64,000 nucleotides of DNA from Crossaster papposus (lineage: Eukaryota > Echinodermata > Asteroidea > Velatida > Solasteridae), in assembly GCA_037893245.1 (NCBI GenBank), contig JBAIAA010000313.1, positions 866,001 through 930,000 of the forward strand, given 5' to 3'. The translations under genes were made by a program, and so were the position numbers. The notes beneath the pieces were generated by a model, which worked only from the letters and a program-made list of their open reading frames with translations, did no database searches and had not been told where the DNA came from. The stretch's first letter is position 1, and each line of letters begins with the position of its first letter. This document shows, piece by piece, positions 22,101-35,800 of this stretch.

Positions 22101-23814
22101 TAACACTTCAGTTTTTAGAGTGTACCATAATCCTCACTAAACCAAAAACTCTAACTTCAATCGCCACAAGAGGTTTTTATCTTCCACATGAAATCCGCCA
22201 TGCCATTTCCCTTACCGACTTTAAAACATTGCTTAAAACACATCCTTTCCAGACTTGATCTTCATAGATTGTTATTATTTACATTTTCCGTTTTGTATTC
22301 ACATTTTGTATTTTTCTGTGTAAAGCGTTGTGATATACATGTGTACGAACGCAATACTAGTGTGTATAAATGCCCTAATTCTTCCAAATAGGCATGCACT
22401 TGGGGAGACAAATTAGCGTAAGTGTTTAGGTAATAAGGAGACAGTGATATTTCAGTGTCTCCCTCCCTGTCTAGCCACCCTAAACAACAATATTTGGGAG
22501 TTATTTTTGTCCTAGAACGACAGATTTTGGTCTAAATAGCATAAATCTCGAAGATCTTGGGTTAGGGTAAACAAGTTTAGGACTGTTTTAAGTTTGTGTA
22601 CATCTCTATGGGATTGTCTCCCCAAGTGCCTATTTGGAGGTATATATTATTATTATTAAGATCTATATAGGTACAATATTCAACTACCTGGATGTAATAT
22701 TCAATTATACCTGCAACTGAGAACATTCATGGATACATCTGTAGAGATTCAATTATGCACGTTGTGGGTTCGAATCTCGCATGCGAAATGCCATAATGCA
22801 TCTATGCTATATAACCGTGTTTATAAATTATTATAAACAGGGGGTAATATTGATATAAAGCGCTTTGACAATTTGTTAAATTGTGAAAAACAAAGACCTA
22901 ATAATCGAAATATGCACTTGGGGAGACAAATTAGCGTAAGTTTTTAGGTAATAAGGAGACAGTGGCACTTAGGGAGACATTTCAGTGTCTCCCTAAGTGT
23001 CTAGCTACCCTAAAAAACAATATTTGGGAGTTATTTTTGTCCTAGAACGACAGATTTTGGTCTAAAGTACATCTCTATGGGATTGTCTCCTTAAGTGCCT
23101 ATATATTTGGAGGTATAATAATAATCGTGCTTATATAGCGCTTTACATCGTATCAACACAATCTCAAAGCGCTTTACAAATATTACCCCGTTCACCAGGC
23201 CCTTGACCACGCGGCAGCCGTTTATATGCGCCCAATCGGTCTCGACCCATACAGGTACCCATACTTCTGGGTGTGGCTCGGGGGCGATATTTTTTCTGCA
23301 GGTAGGTTGGTACATAGTGTACATTTATTAGCCAATCAGAACACAGATGGTGTTGACGTCATCGATGATGTTAGAGTTGTCTGGGATCTGACTCAGGGTT
23401 AGGGGTTATAGGGTTAGAGTTAGGGTTAGGGTTAGGGTTAGGGGTTAGGGGTTAGGGGTTAGGGTTGTCCCAGACAACTCTAACATCATCGATGACGTCA
23501 ACACCATCTGTGTTCTGATTGGTTAATGCACCAACCTACCTGCAGAAAAAATTATCGCGGCCCGGGGAGAGGCAATTGTTCCGGGGCGCGCCGTCCGTCT
23601 ATATGCAGTTCAATCATCAATATACTCCAAAAACGGGCTAATGAATAGTATACTCAATTCAGTGCGCATTCGGAAAAGCTATAACGCTGATTTTATTGTC
23701 AACTGAATGCACTTTTATGGAAAAATAATTATCAATTGTGCCAGTGCCCAAACCGCAATATACGAATACGTCTGTCCCGCCACCGGGGAGGATATAATAC
23801 TTAAGCCTAACTCA

Positions 23815-23845
<31 letters not shown>

Positions 23846-26800
23846 GGGGGGGGGGGCCCAAGAAAGTGCGCCACCAACGTTGAAATGTATCTCATTAGTT
23901 CTTCCACGCTCATGAGCCACACATCTCACACAGTAAATACGTATAGATCGCTACCGTACCGCGAAGCGCACCGTTGAAACACGTACAAATTTGCTCCGTG
24001 TATCGCTCTCCGCATTTAGTGATTCATACAACGTCCGCAAAGCCAGGTACGCAGGCACAATCTACACGGATTTTGTTTGGGGCGATGTCATTTTCTGCCA
24101 TTTTCGTTCGAAAACAACACGATAAAACGCAAGGGGGTCACAGGCAGATTTTTTTTAAAATTCAGTATATCACTGCTACATCCTTTTTGAACGTATCCAT
24201 GTAAACAAATGAGTGGGGTCAAAGCACGATTTTTCACAATTTATCGATTATTATTGCCCTTTTTAGGGGAGGTATTTGTTAACGTCGTTTGAGTATTTGT
24301 GCACAATCTACACGCGCATCAACGGTACGTCAACGCTTAATTTTTTCGACTGCTTTTTTCATTTTCAATACAATTTTTGTCATTGGATGATAAACATTAA
24401 ATTAAGGTAAATAACAACCTTGTACAACTACAAAAGACAAGATGTTAAGATTGGATGCCAAAAACTCTTTATTTTTCGAGTGAGAAAATTGTTCCCCCCT
24501 ATTTTGAGAATGGACGGTACCCCCGCGTTTCGCAATCACAGCCTCGAAGGGCCCCCCCCTCCGCCCCCCCCCCCCCCCCTGGCCTAACTCTGCTGACATC
24601 GTTGATGTCTCGATCTTTCCCGGAAACAGACGCCACTAAATCTACCTACGTAATTGAGCATGTAAACTACCCGACACGGTGAAATAAAAACTAAAAGGGA
24701 TTACAAATAAACAAAAAAACAAACGGGCTTATTGAGGGCGCCCTCGATTGTACACGCGATCTGTTTAAAACCCAGTCTTGTCGCAAAGCTCGAAAAGACC
24801 TGTGAAACTCTGAGGACATTCCATGATCAAAGCATTGCTCAATTAGCTACTGGCATGCGCTGTGACATGTGACGGATGCCAATTAACGCGTCTAGTACCC
24901 AGTGTTCTTCTAACGATAACAAGTCGTAGTCGTGTACACCTAGCCTACGCGTGTACAATGCACATGTATAATGCCAAGTTGTTGAAATTGCGCACTATGC
25001 CCTGGAATCCGTGTCGCCCAATTAGCCGGACTACACTGAAAACGCGTTTTGATGATGTTTATCGGAAAGAGCTCTGGACGTTTTTGTGGTTTTCTTGCAG
25101 AACGAGTTTCGAGAGTCACAAATTAAAATGTTTGGGTCTATTCCTTTCTCCACGAGTGTAGTCATGGTTCCATGGCAGCCGCAAAGTGTTCGTCTTTTGC
25201 GAACGTGTAAGAAACAACATTTATGCATCGGTGCCGTGTGCAACTTATGAGAAACACAAAGCGTGTATCGTACATTGAATGACAATGAACGACATGTCAC
25301 AGCGCGTGCGAGTAGATATTTGAGCTATACTTGGAATGCCCTCGGAATTTTACGGGTCTTTTCGAGCTTTGCGTGCTTTGAACAGATCGCGTGTACAATC
25401 GAGGGCGCCCTCAATAAGCACGTTTTTGTAGTATTGATGATTGAACTGCATAATCCGGACGGCGCGTCCCGGAACAAAAAATTTAAAAAGCCCTGGAGCA
25501 AGACTAGTCTTATACCTGATATCCGCTGGGTGTCTACTACACGGCGGATCATAATGACACTTATGATTTAAAGCCTTAGGCAACATACACGACTTGAATG
25601 AAATGGAATTTTAATGTCGTGACAGAAGTGGGTTTTGATCGTTCATTCACCTTTCGGACGCTTGGATTATGCACGTATAAATACTGGTATACATGTAGTA
25701 ATATATGTATATTACCGTTTACTGATTCACGTTATTTATGAAATGTTGGAATTCCGTTTGAAAGAAAGTGTTGGTCAGGTTGGCGTAGCGGTTCTGTCCT
25801 CATGTTGTGGGGCCCGGGTGCGATAATTTGTTCTGCAGGTAGGTTGGTACATAGTGTACATTATTAGCCAACCAGAAAACAGACGGTGTTGACGTTATCG
25901 ATGATGTTAGAGTTGTCTGGGATCTGACTAGGGTTAGGGGTTAGGGTTAGGGTTAGGGTTAGGGTTAGGGGTTAGGGTTAGGGTTAGGGTTAGGGTTAGG
26001 GTTATCCCAGACAACTCTAACATCATCGATGACGTCAACACCATCTGTGTTCTGGTTGGCTAATGTACCAACCTACCTGCAGAAAAACAATTATCGCGGC
26101 CCGGGTTGGAAATCCACCTTGGACATTATTATGTGGATTGGGTTTTCCCCTGAATAATTATTGAGGTTCCCCCCCCCCTACCTCTAAAACTGCATTTTTT
26201 TATTGTCTTCTGTCTGCATGTTCCAAGAGCGCTTTTAGAGGGATCCTTGGTTGCATAACCGTGAATAATTAATAATCATTATACAAGGCGCCCCATCTTA
26301 AAAGCAAACAGACAGAGCGTGCTTTCGCCGCACTTAAGCCAAATTGGTAACACGGATGGGGAGTCATCCTGGAATAACAATGATACAAAGATATACGCTT
26401 AAAGGTAGGATACACCATTGGTAATTGCTTGAATTGTCATGAATCGGTCGATTTGGGGGGGCTTGTATTTTATATTAAATATCGTTTAACTGACCTATCC
26501 GAGGAGTTACAATTATGGATGGCAAGAAAAGCACGAAAAACAGCGTTTGTTTTTAACCGGGGTCGAGCAGTTATTCTTATGTTATTTGTGATTTTTTTCG
26601 CGATCGCCGTCCGGGAATTTCAACCATTAAACTAATGAATTCAATTGAGTGTTGAGTTGTTGATGTATGGAGCTTTAACTAAGTAGTCACCGACCGCACA
26701 CTTATAATGTTGATTTAACACGTTAGATTTAAACGTGTATGGTCTGGAGCTAAAACTACAGGCTAGGACTAAATCGGAATTTCACAGCGACTGCTGAATG

Positions 26801-29800
26801 TGTAGTTGACTGCGTGAAGCTGCTATGCATATTCTTCGTGGCCAAATTTGCATGAAAAGGTCAAGCCCTGTTTTCGCAGATTTGCAAAGACGATAGTAAT
26901 GAGCATATACCCAGCACGATATGTGGCAGAGGGGTATCCCCCCTCTTATCCCTGTACCTTATACACACTCAACACTATTGTAACCTAACCCAACCCCCTT
27001 GAAACCTAAAAGGAATTCCTGACATTCCGGGAACACAATGGTGAACACAAAAGAGGGGGGGTTTTCTCTGCCACATATCGTGCTTCATATGAATGAGCAG
27101 GGTAACTGGTCTATAATCAAGTCGTTTGTGGGCGCATTGCGTGAAACAGATTTTACGCGACGTGATGCATGACTGAAGGAATGCATTAAAGACATTGATG
27201 GGAAGCTTACTGGTCCGTGATAGAACCATACATTTAAATGAACACTATAGAAATGGCGGGTGAAAGTTGCACTCTATAGTTGATACAATAGATGCACCCC
27301 TAAGGGTGCAAAATGAAACCTATTAATATATAAGATATAGGAAAATGTGACACGATCAAGCGGAATGAGTCGGGGAATCCCAAAAATGTTTTAATCAAAA
27401 CTGTGTTCTTCGTTGGTATTTAAACAAATTTACATAACTCGACAACAAAACATCGTATCAACATGGGGTTTTCAGTTTTTAAAACGTACAGATGCCCTCT
27501 TTAAAACTACGTGAAAACTCCTTTTTTTGACCGGGGCCGACATCCCACTCATTCCGCTTGATCGTGTCACAAATGTTCACATTCATTTGTAAAAGATGCA
27601 TTCAATTTCGCGCTGATCTTGAGAACGACGTATATTCCGGTTTCATGGTTGCGAAAACGAGCATTTGCTTTCATTTTGTTTCGTTCAAATAAATGAATGT
27701 GCATAACGTTTCATTTCAGCCATTACAAATACGTGATTAAGACAAATACGTGATTAAGACAAATATGTGATTTCGATTTGACGCATGCGTGGCTAATTAT
27801 TAATGAGAATGTGCAATATATTTCGCAGCAAATCGATTCGCCACGGCCTGAATTTAATATTCTTTTTTAAATTTGTTATAATTTGAATTCGCATATACTG
27901 CGTTCAATTTGTTTGTATTGCGCATACTGTGGGAGGTTTGGTCATGGACCAGACTCCTTGTGACACCAAAAAATCGATTAAAAACGGCCAAGCCGTTTTA
28001 AAATATACAAATAGTCTCCAAAATAGTCGACCAATGCGCCGTATTTTGGGCCGCATGAGGGCGCTGTAAGACGCCATTTTCTGGGTACCCAACACATGCG
28101 TTTATTGAAGTAGTTTTACTAACTTTACTTTTATCTAAAATTAAATATTAGAAAAAATATATTTTGGAGCTGTAAGAATATTTAAACTGACGTGAATTAT
28201 CTTCTAATCACTTTTAATTAGGCCCCCCTATACCCCCAAATACCGTGAGCACAGCGCCCTCTACGTTCAATAATACGGCCTATTGGAAACTGTCTAAGGT
28301 AATTAGATTTAAATTGTAATACATTTTCCTATAATTTTCAAGACATCGGGGATGTACGTCTTTATAGAATGCATGCAGTGCGTTTAGCAGGTGTTATAGC
28401 TTTAATATTTAACAAAACTAGACCACGTAAGGAAAATTTTATAGACCTGGTAAGCTTCAAAAAGTTGCTTAGCATTAACATTTTTTTTTTTGAAAAAACA
28501 AACAAACAGTGTTACGAACCAAACTTTCAGGTGATGTATGTTGTTGGTGACTGATTCAGCTGGTTTTTGCTTAGCATGAAAAGTACATGAACTGGTTTGT
28601 GCTAAGCGAATTGTTCTGCTTAGCAGAGCTCGCCGTGAAATTGGTGCCTGGTTCAAATATTACATTGGTTGACACATAAATTAATTATAATTCATGACAT
28701 GACATTTTTTTTAAATACACAGGAAATCGGCTGCACATTTAGCAAAATTGATTGTTGATATAATTAGAAGGAACACAGGATTGCGAATGTCTATTCGAAT
28801 TCGCGCGGAAATGAATAGTAGGCCTATACTAAATTCAGTGCGCATTCAGAAAAAGCTAACGCTGATTTTATTGTCGACTGAATGCACTTTTATGGAAAAG
28901 TAATTATCAATTGTGCCAGTGCCCAAACCGCAGTATAGGAATACGTCTGTCCCGCCACCGGGGAGGATATAATACTTAAGCCTAACTCTGCTTACATCGT
29001 TGATGTCTCGATCTTTCCCAGAAACAGATGCCACTAAATCTACCTACGTAATTGAGCATCTAAACTACCCGACACGGTGAAATAAGAGGGATTATAAATA
29101 AACAAACATATATCCTGGTTGAGATAAAAGACAGAAAAAACTGTCAAAACACACATAATTAAAGGTAGGATACACCATTGGTAATTGCTTGAACTCTCAG
29201 GATTGGGTTGATTTGGGGGTTTGTATTTTATAGTAAATATCGTTTAACTGACCTGTCCGAAGTTTTACAATCATAGACAATGAGAAAAGCAAGAAAAACG
29301 GCGTTCGTTTTCAACCGGCGTCAGGCAGTGGTTCTTATGTTGTTCTTGGTTTTTTTGCGATCGTGAATTTGTTTATATACAATTCAATATTCAGAACAAT
29401 TACAGGATATCTAGCGCAATTCATTTGCCGTATGTCTTACAGTCATTATTTATTTTCAAATAAGTAAGATATTTCCTATTAACTTTGTAGTAAATTGTGT
29501 TGATATCTGCAAATGGTGTATCCTACCCTTATAGGCATTACAATTTAAACAGTTAGTACTCACAACGCTATCACATTGCACCCTTAAAGGTTAAATTTGC
29601 ACCCTTGAACATTTTAAGGTTCAAATATATATAATTTCAGTTTGGGGGTTTGATCGAAAGGAGGATATCTTGACTTATTTTTGTTTTGTTTTAGTCTTGA
29701 GATCCATTTTGTTGATCATTATTTTGTTCTTCCAATAATTACAATAGGATTTGCACCTTTCCCTCATCCAGATTTTCTTCCACGTTGGATTGTGGAGATG

Positions 29801-32800
29801 CTTTCATCGAACAATATCATATTTTATGTTTTTGTGCCGTTTGTATGCCAAGATAGGTTGGGTATCAAATCGCCTATTTAAGTATTCGTTTTCACTAATC
29901 AAGTGCCAGTGTTTAAGAAGGGCCCGTTTGAGGGCTGGGTGCGCAAATTGTAGGTATAGTGTGGTAGGACGAACACCAGTGGGATATTGTTTTCATGTTT
30001 TTTTCACACTTAAAGTCCTCGGGAGTTTGCCCCTTTAAGGAAGGAGGGCTAGGTCTTCGTTTGTGTATCCGCGCTTTTGAAGTTTGTCCTTGAAGAATTC
30101 AACCTTCTCCTCAGTCCTTTAAGTGGGTACATATCCGTTTGTATCTGGTCACTTCGCCATTGATTAAGCCGCCAAATACCGACTTAGAGTGTGATGAATC
30201 TCGAGCCATGTACTGAAATGTATCATTTTTGTAGGTAGCTAATCGATTATCCAGCATCCTTTCATGTATAAATCGTTCGCCTTTGTAGATAATGAGGTCG
30301 AGAAAAGTGACTTGGCGGTGTGCGATCTCAGACGTGAACTTCAGCGTTAAGATGAATTATTAAGTGTTTGCACGAGGTCCGCAGCTTGTTTTTCGTATCC
30401 ATAAAACATTATAAGAACATCGTGCCTATATCTCATGTAGCTTACAATTGAGGGATTGTGAGGGATTTTGTTTTTCTTTTTCGTATTTGAATAGGTTGAT
30501 AGATAAGAACAATTGTTTTAGATTCTTTATGAAACACCCCTCTTGTTCTGTGATTTAATCGATCATAGACAGCGCAAACTCGCACGCAAAATATTAATGC
30601 AAAACAAAATTGAACATATTCAAATACCTATAAAAAAAGTTTCCCCAAGGAGTATTTTTTGCGGATTTTGGATATGTTGTTCTACTCAAAAGTCTACTTC
30701 GTTTGACACCAAAACCAGCTTTATACCATTTTTTTGTCCGGGTAGCACCATTATTTCATCTTCAACGACCAGACTATTATTTACCCTTACATTATAGTCT
30801 GTTGTTGATTAAAATGCAGTGCATGGGCTTTGTAATCAACAGTACCCCATCCAAGTATTAACAAAAATACATCGCACATCTTTATCTTGGCTTTCTTAGT
30901 CTATAGCTCAAGCCTGATAAATCACGGCCATTAACCGTTACTTTCCGGTCTGCGTGGGCCGGGAAGGGGGAGGGTGGGTGGGGGGGGGAGTGGGGGGGGG
31001 GGGGGGGGGGGGTGTCGGCCATCCACCAACAAATACTCCCGCGCTATAACCACTCAGTCATTTTGTCCCGTCTCTCCACGCGAGAAACACCTCGTCCGTT
31101 CGACAAGAGGTAGACACCCGTCCTATTATGATCCCAATATGAATCTCAAGTACATTGAGTACATCCTGCTTAATGCTTGGAGGTAGGTTGAAGTGTTGCC
31201 AAGGTAACGGCAGCAAAACCAAAAACAATTCAGCATCATGGGAAGTAGGGTTTGGGAGCATTTAGTCAAAATTATATAAAATGGAGCAAACAAAAAATTA
31301 CCCAAGTTGTTTTTAGATCCATCTTGTACATTGTATTTTGGACCATGTATTCTGTTTGTTATATTATTAGTGTATTAAAAATTCTAACGTCACAGCCCTG
31401 GAGCTAAATTGTGTTTAAAATTACATAAAAATCACGAAAATTAATACTTATACATCAATTCATTAAAATAAATGGTTGATGACAAAATATAAAATAATAA
31501 ATAAACATATAAATTACAGTCTACAACTTGCATTTCTGTTCCTTAAGATAAAAAGTATGTGTCCACATAAAAAGTATACCCATTTTCAAATTAATATTAT
31601 TGCAAAATGCTGCAGTGGGTGGCTAGAGCACAGTGCACGGAACAGGTAACAGCCGTTGACTTTGCTCAACAATGGCTACGTGCATTTGAATCGGCGAACA
31701 TTGCCCCACATTTTGAGGCCCGATTTTCTCCCTTTTTTTGAAAGGAAAGAATACACCGATAGTTTTAGTGTCTTCATTGATCCTTAGTGCCTACTGGGGA
31801 CAAGCAGCATTTTTGTAAGTGGCCGTTTTCCGTGACATTTTTGGGGAAAAGTGTTGGAGGTCATGGGGGATCGATGTGCAGACATTTCAACTGGAACTTG
31901 CTTGGACCCTAATATCACCCGACATGTCCAAATGTTGAAAAAGGTGATTTTGGGGTCCAAGTTACTCGGACTATTGTTTGACAAAGCTCAGGCAGGTGTT
32001 TGTAAGAACAAGTCATTTTACGGTTTAAACACATTGAAAAAGCAATGACTGGGTCGATGAATCATTTTTTCTGATCCCTTTCTTTTTGAGGTACCACTTA
32101 CCTGACAAATTTAAGATGATGTACCCTCTACAAGGCCACTATTCATGTTAATGCATAGCTGGCATCTTCATCTCATGTCTCTCACTGCCCGCCTTATCAT
32201 CCCAACTTGTCACAACTGATTATCTTAACTTTAAATTCCCCAACGTCTACAGATTTGGTCTGTTTCACTTTCAGTTAGATCAGGGTACCTGACCACAATA
32301 ACATGATTGATTTTCTTGATTTTTCCAACATCTACGAACCCAAAACGGCAAATAGGTTAGTGTAACAATATTGTCTGTAACATACTAACCCGCTAAATCC
32401 ATCCATTTCTGCAAATGATGTACATCCCCTTTACATCTCCCGATATGCGTGGAAGTACCGCATTCTATTATTGAGGTCAACTTTCCCTTGTTTTTACTGC
32501 CATTTTGTGTAAAATAAACAAATATGAATGTTTGCGCTTGCAGCTTGTTCTTAACCCACTCCCGTTGGGAAACGCGAATCCATTACATTTTGTTTTTTTG
32601 CCAAATGCCCTCTGTCCAAGGGAAATAATTTCCTATGAGAAGTGCCCCAAACCACAGGCCCTGAAGTGGACTGCAAAGACTATAGCGCTCGCTAAAAGGG
32701 TAGCGCCGTTGATATAAGGGATTTTCAACCTTTTTCAAATAATTTCAACATTTTTTACTAAGAGTTATGTCAATAACGTCACTATAGGTATACGATCGTC

Positions 32801-35800
32801 GTAGCGTGGATCAGGTTTTGCGTTATACCCCTGTCACACCGGAGCTACGCTGCCGTTGCGTTGCGCTCCCACGGCGACTAAAAAAAGTTGCAAAACGCAG
32901 TAGAAGCGCAGTAGGATCGCCAAGAGCGTAGTGGGAACGTAGTGGGGTCTACTTATGTCGTGGAAGGGTCTCCATGGTCGCCTAACCTCGGCGATTGTTT
33001 TGAGCCTGCACCATGCCTGTAGAGAGGCAGAACATAATAATTGTACAACAGGTAGCAAATATCCAGCAACATCGAGCTCGCTGTATTTATAGTCGCCGCG
33101 CGAACGCGATACAAACGCACATAACGTAGTGGGGACGTAGTGAGAGCGTAGTAAGGTCGTAGCGAGGTCGTAGCTAGGTCGTCTTGGTCGCAGCGAGATC
33201 GCGTAGAGCGTAGTGGGAGCGCAGTGAGGGGAGCGCGGCGACGATCAAACTGGGAACGCATAGGTCGCAGTGAGAGTGTAGTGAGAGCGCAGTGAGCGAG
33301 TCAAGAGCGTACTGCGGTGAGCTACCAACCTCATAGATTTCAGGATTTTTTGCCAGTTTTCGGCGACCCCACTGCGTTTTTAATGAAAACTGCATCGCAG
33401 TAAGGTCGCCGTTGGATCGCACACCGGTCTGACAGGGGTATTAGTGAATACACGAACAAAGTGTGTCTACATTTGGGTTTTTTTATGAACTGACTTTTGC
33501 ACGATCTACAAAATGTTCTCGCAATAATGTTAGATGTAGAAAACAGGACGAGTTCTTGGTGTGAGATACTTCATGTACGTGAAAAACAACACCAGCTTTT
33601 CCCAAAGTATAAAGGTAGGCAATTGGTAAAGAATACATATTGTTCTGGAAGGCGCGCACATTAATTGGTTCATGCTATGGTTATAGTCGGATTTATTACG
33701 GCAATAACAATGCTCACTCACAACTTGACCAACGGTTCTAGAGCCAATATTTTAAAGGGGGCTAGACCCTTTGCACGTGACGTTAACTTCTAACTTTCGA
33801 AGATCTAGTATACGTATTTGTTATTGCATTTTTGTTGAGGGGGGTGGTCTAGGGACAAGTTTGGCAACAGTTATCTGACATGTTTTGGGGCATCAACTGC
33901 ACTGGGTTACTAATTATTTATCGGATTTAATTGTAGATATTTTCCAATCAGAAAACTCACTAGATACTATCTCGGGTCTTCAGATCAACTCTATTTTAAG
34001 ACCCCCCCAAAAAACAAAAAAAAAAAACCCAAAACCCCAAAACACCACACACAACAACTTCGAGAGTTGGTGGCAGATGACCATTTCAGACTGTGGAATG
34101 GTCTCCCAATTTTCATTAGACAGCAACAGAACATAGCTTCAAAGTCAAATTGAAAACCTTCTTATTTCTAAAGGCTTTTATCAATTATAGTTTTCTTCTT
34201 AATTTAGTATAATGACCAGTTCATCGACGTTAATCATAATAGCCCACAAACAAGCAAAAATTGGGAAACTATACGCGGATGGAATTTGAAGAAGATGTTG
34301 TGGCTGATAACGGAAAGTCGTTGCTTCCCACTTTACTCGGAGTTGTCAGCGTATCAGTATCAAATCTCGCTACTTGTCATCTCGACAGCAACGATCTCGT
34401 TTCTATATGGTAACACAAAACAAAAGGTGGACTCTTATCGAAGATGAAACGCACATTACCATACAAATTGCTTCTTGAGGAGCAGCCTGTCAAAAATAAG
34501 AATCTTCACCTTCGGCCGAGAGGAAGTTAAAAAATAAAATCCCAACATTATTGCTGTTAAAGTTTGATTGATGGGTTTATGAGGGGCTATACACGTCTCT
34601 CTGCACTCTTGTTAACGACCACCATCTCGACACACAGTACAGACAGCCCCTCCAAAATCTCCAACGTCACCTCTCATCAAGCCAGTTTTGTTTTGAATTA
34701 CAACGCACGTACACGCTATTAATGTTTAATCGGTAGTTTACCAACATCGCAAACATTCGAATACACGGCTCTTGTATTCTTGTTCTCTCCCCATCTCGTG
34801 TTGGCCTACAGAAGACCCTGCAGAAAGTACGCTATAGTTGGGACACTTCTTGCACACAACCTCAAAACGGAACTTTTTCAACCGACGATGAATCTTTATT
34901 TTAGACACTTATATGATAGGAATGACGAGAAACAGAAAACACAGAGCATGGAGCTTTACAAAATCACAGAGAAAGTCAAGTAGTGAAAAGTCAATCACGC
35001 ACAGGGGCCAATTTCATTGAGCTGCTAAGCAAAACAAAATTGCTTAGCACAAAAAGTCTTACTCATTAAAAACAGGTTACCAGCCAAAATTATACGTGTT
35101 TTTCATGCTAAGCAAAAAAACAGCTGATTATCACTCCAGAACAATAAAGATCGGGTGAAAATTTGGTCTGTAACCTTGTTTTTGCCAAGGACAAATTGTC
35201 ATGCTAAGCAAATTTGTGTGCTTAGCAGCTCTATAAAATTGGCCCCTGGTCTAACCAACAGTTAGTATTGAAATGAACTGTTACCAAAGCATTCCTGTGT
35301 CATGGTGACTTGGTATGATATTTGTCAGCCACCTGTGTATGAGACGGATAAAAACACATGGACTTCTGCCATCTGGTCCAGTGGAGTGTCGTGGTCGAGC
35401 GGTTAAGAGCTGGGTTTTCTGTTCCGCAGAGCGTGAGTTCGAGTCCCGGTGTCGACACGTGTGTCCTTAAGCAAGGCAATTACACCACTATTGCTTCGTC
35501 CTTCGTCCTTCGGACGGGACGTAAAGTTATAGTTCCCGTGTGTTGTATAATTTATAATGTGTGTATATATCTTTCTCATTATCATTATAAAATTGTATAA
35601 TGCACGTAAAAGAACCCAGAACACTTATCGCTAAGAGAAGGGGTTTGCCTGTGTGTTCCTGACTGTGTGCCTCTGTCTACAGGGTTCTTCTGGCTTACGA
35701 GCTACAGTGCCATGAGCGCTTTAAAAGGATCCTTGGTTTCATTATAAGAAATAATAATAATAATAAATAATAATCTCGACAGGGCTCTGGAGGGCTCTCG

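Noticed and set aside
23395..23466. TTAGGG arrays as a chromosome end or fusion site
   Set aside because: The arrays are short, inside transposable elements with target duplications, and repeated at four sites.
35386..35458. Genuine tRNA gene
   Set aside because: A and B boxes are present but the anticodon arm does not fold, and the sequence continues into a SINE body with an (AAT)n tail.
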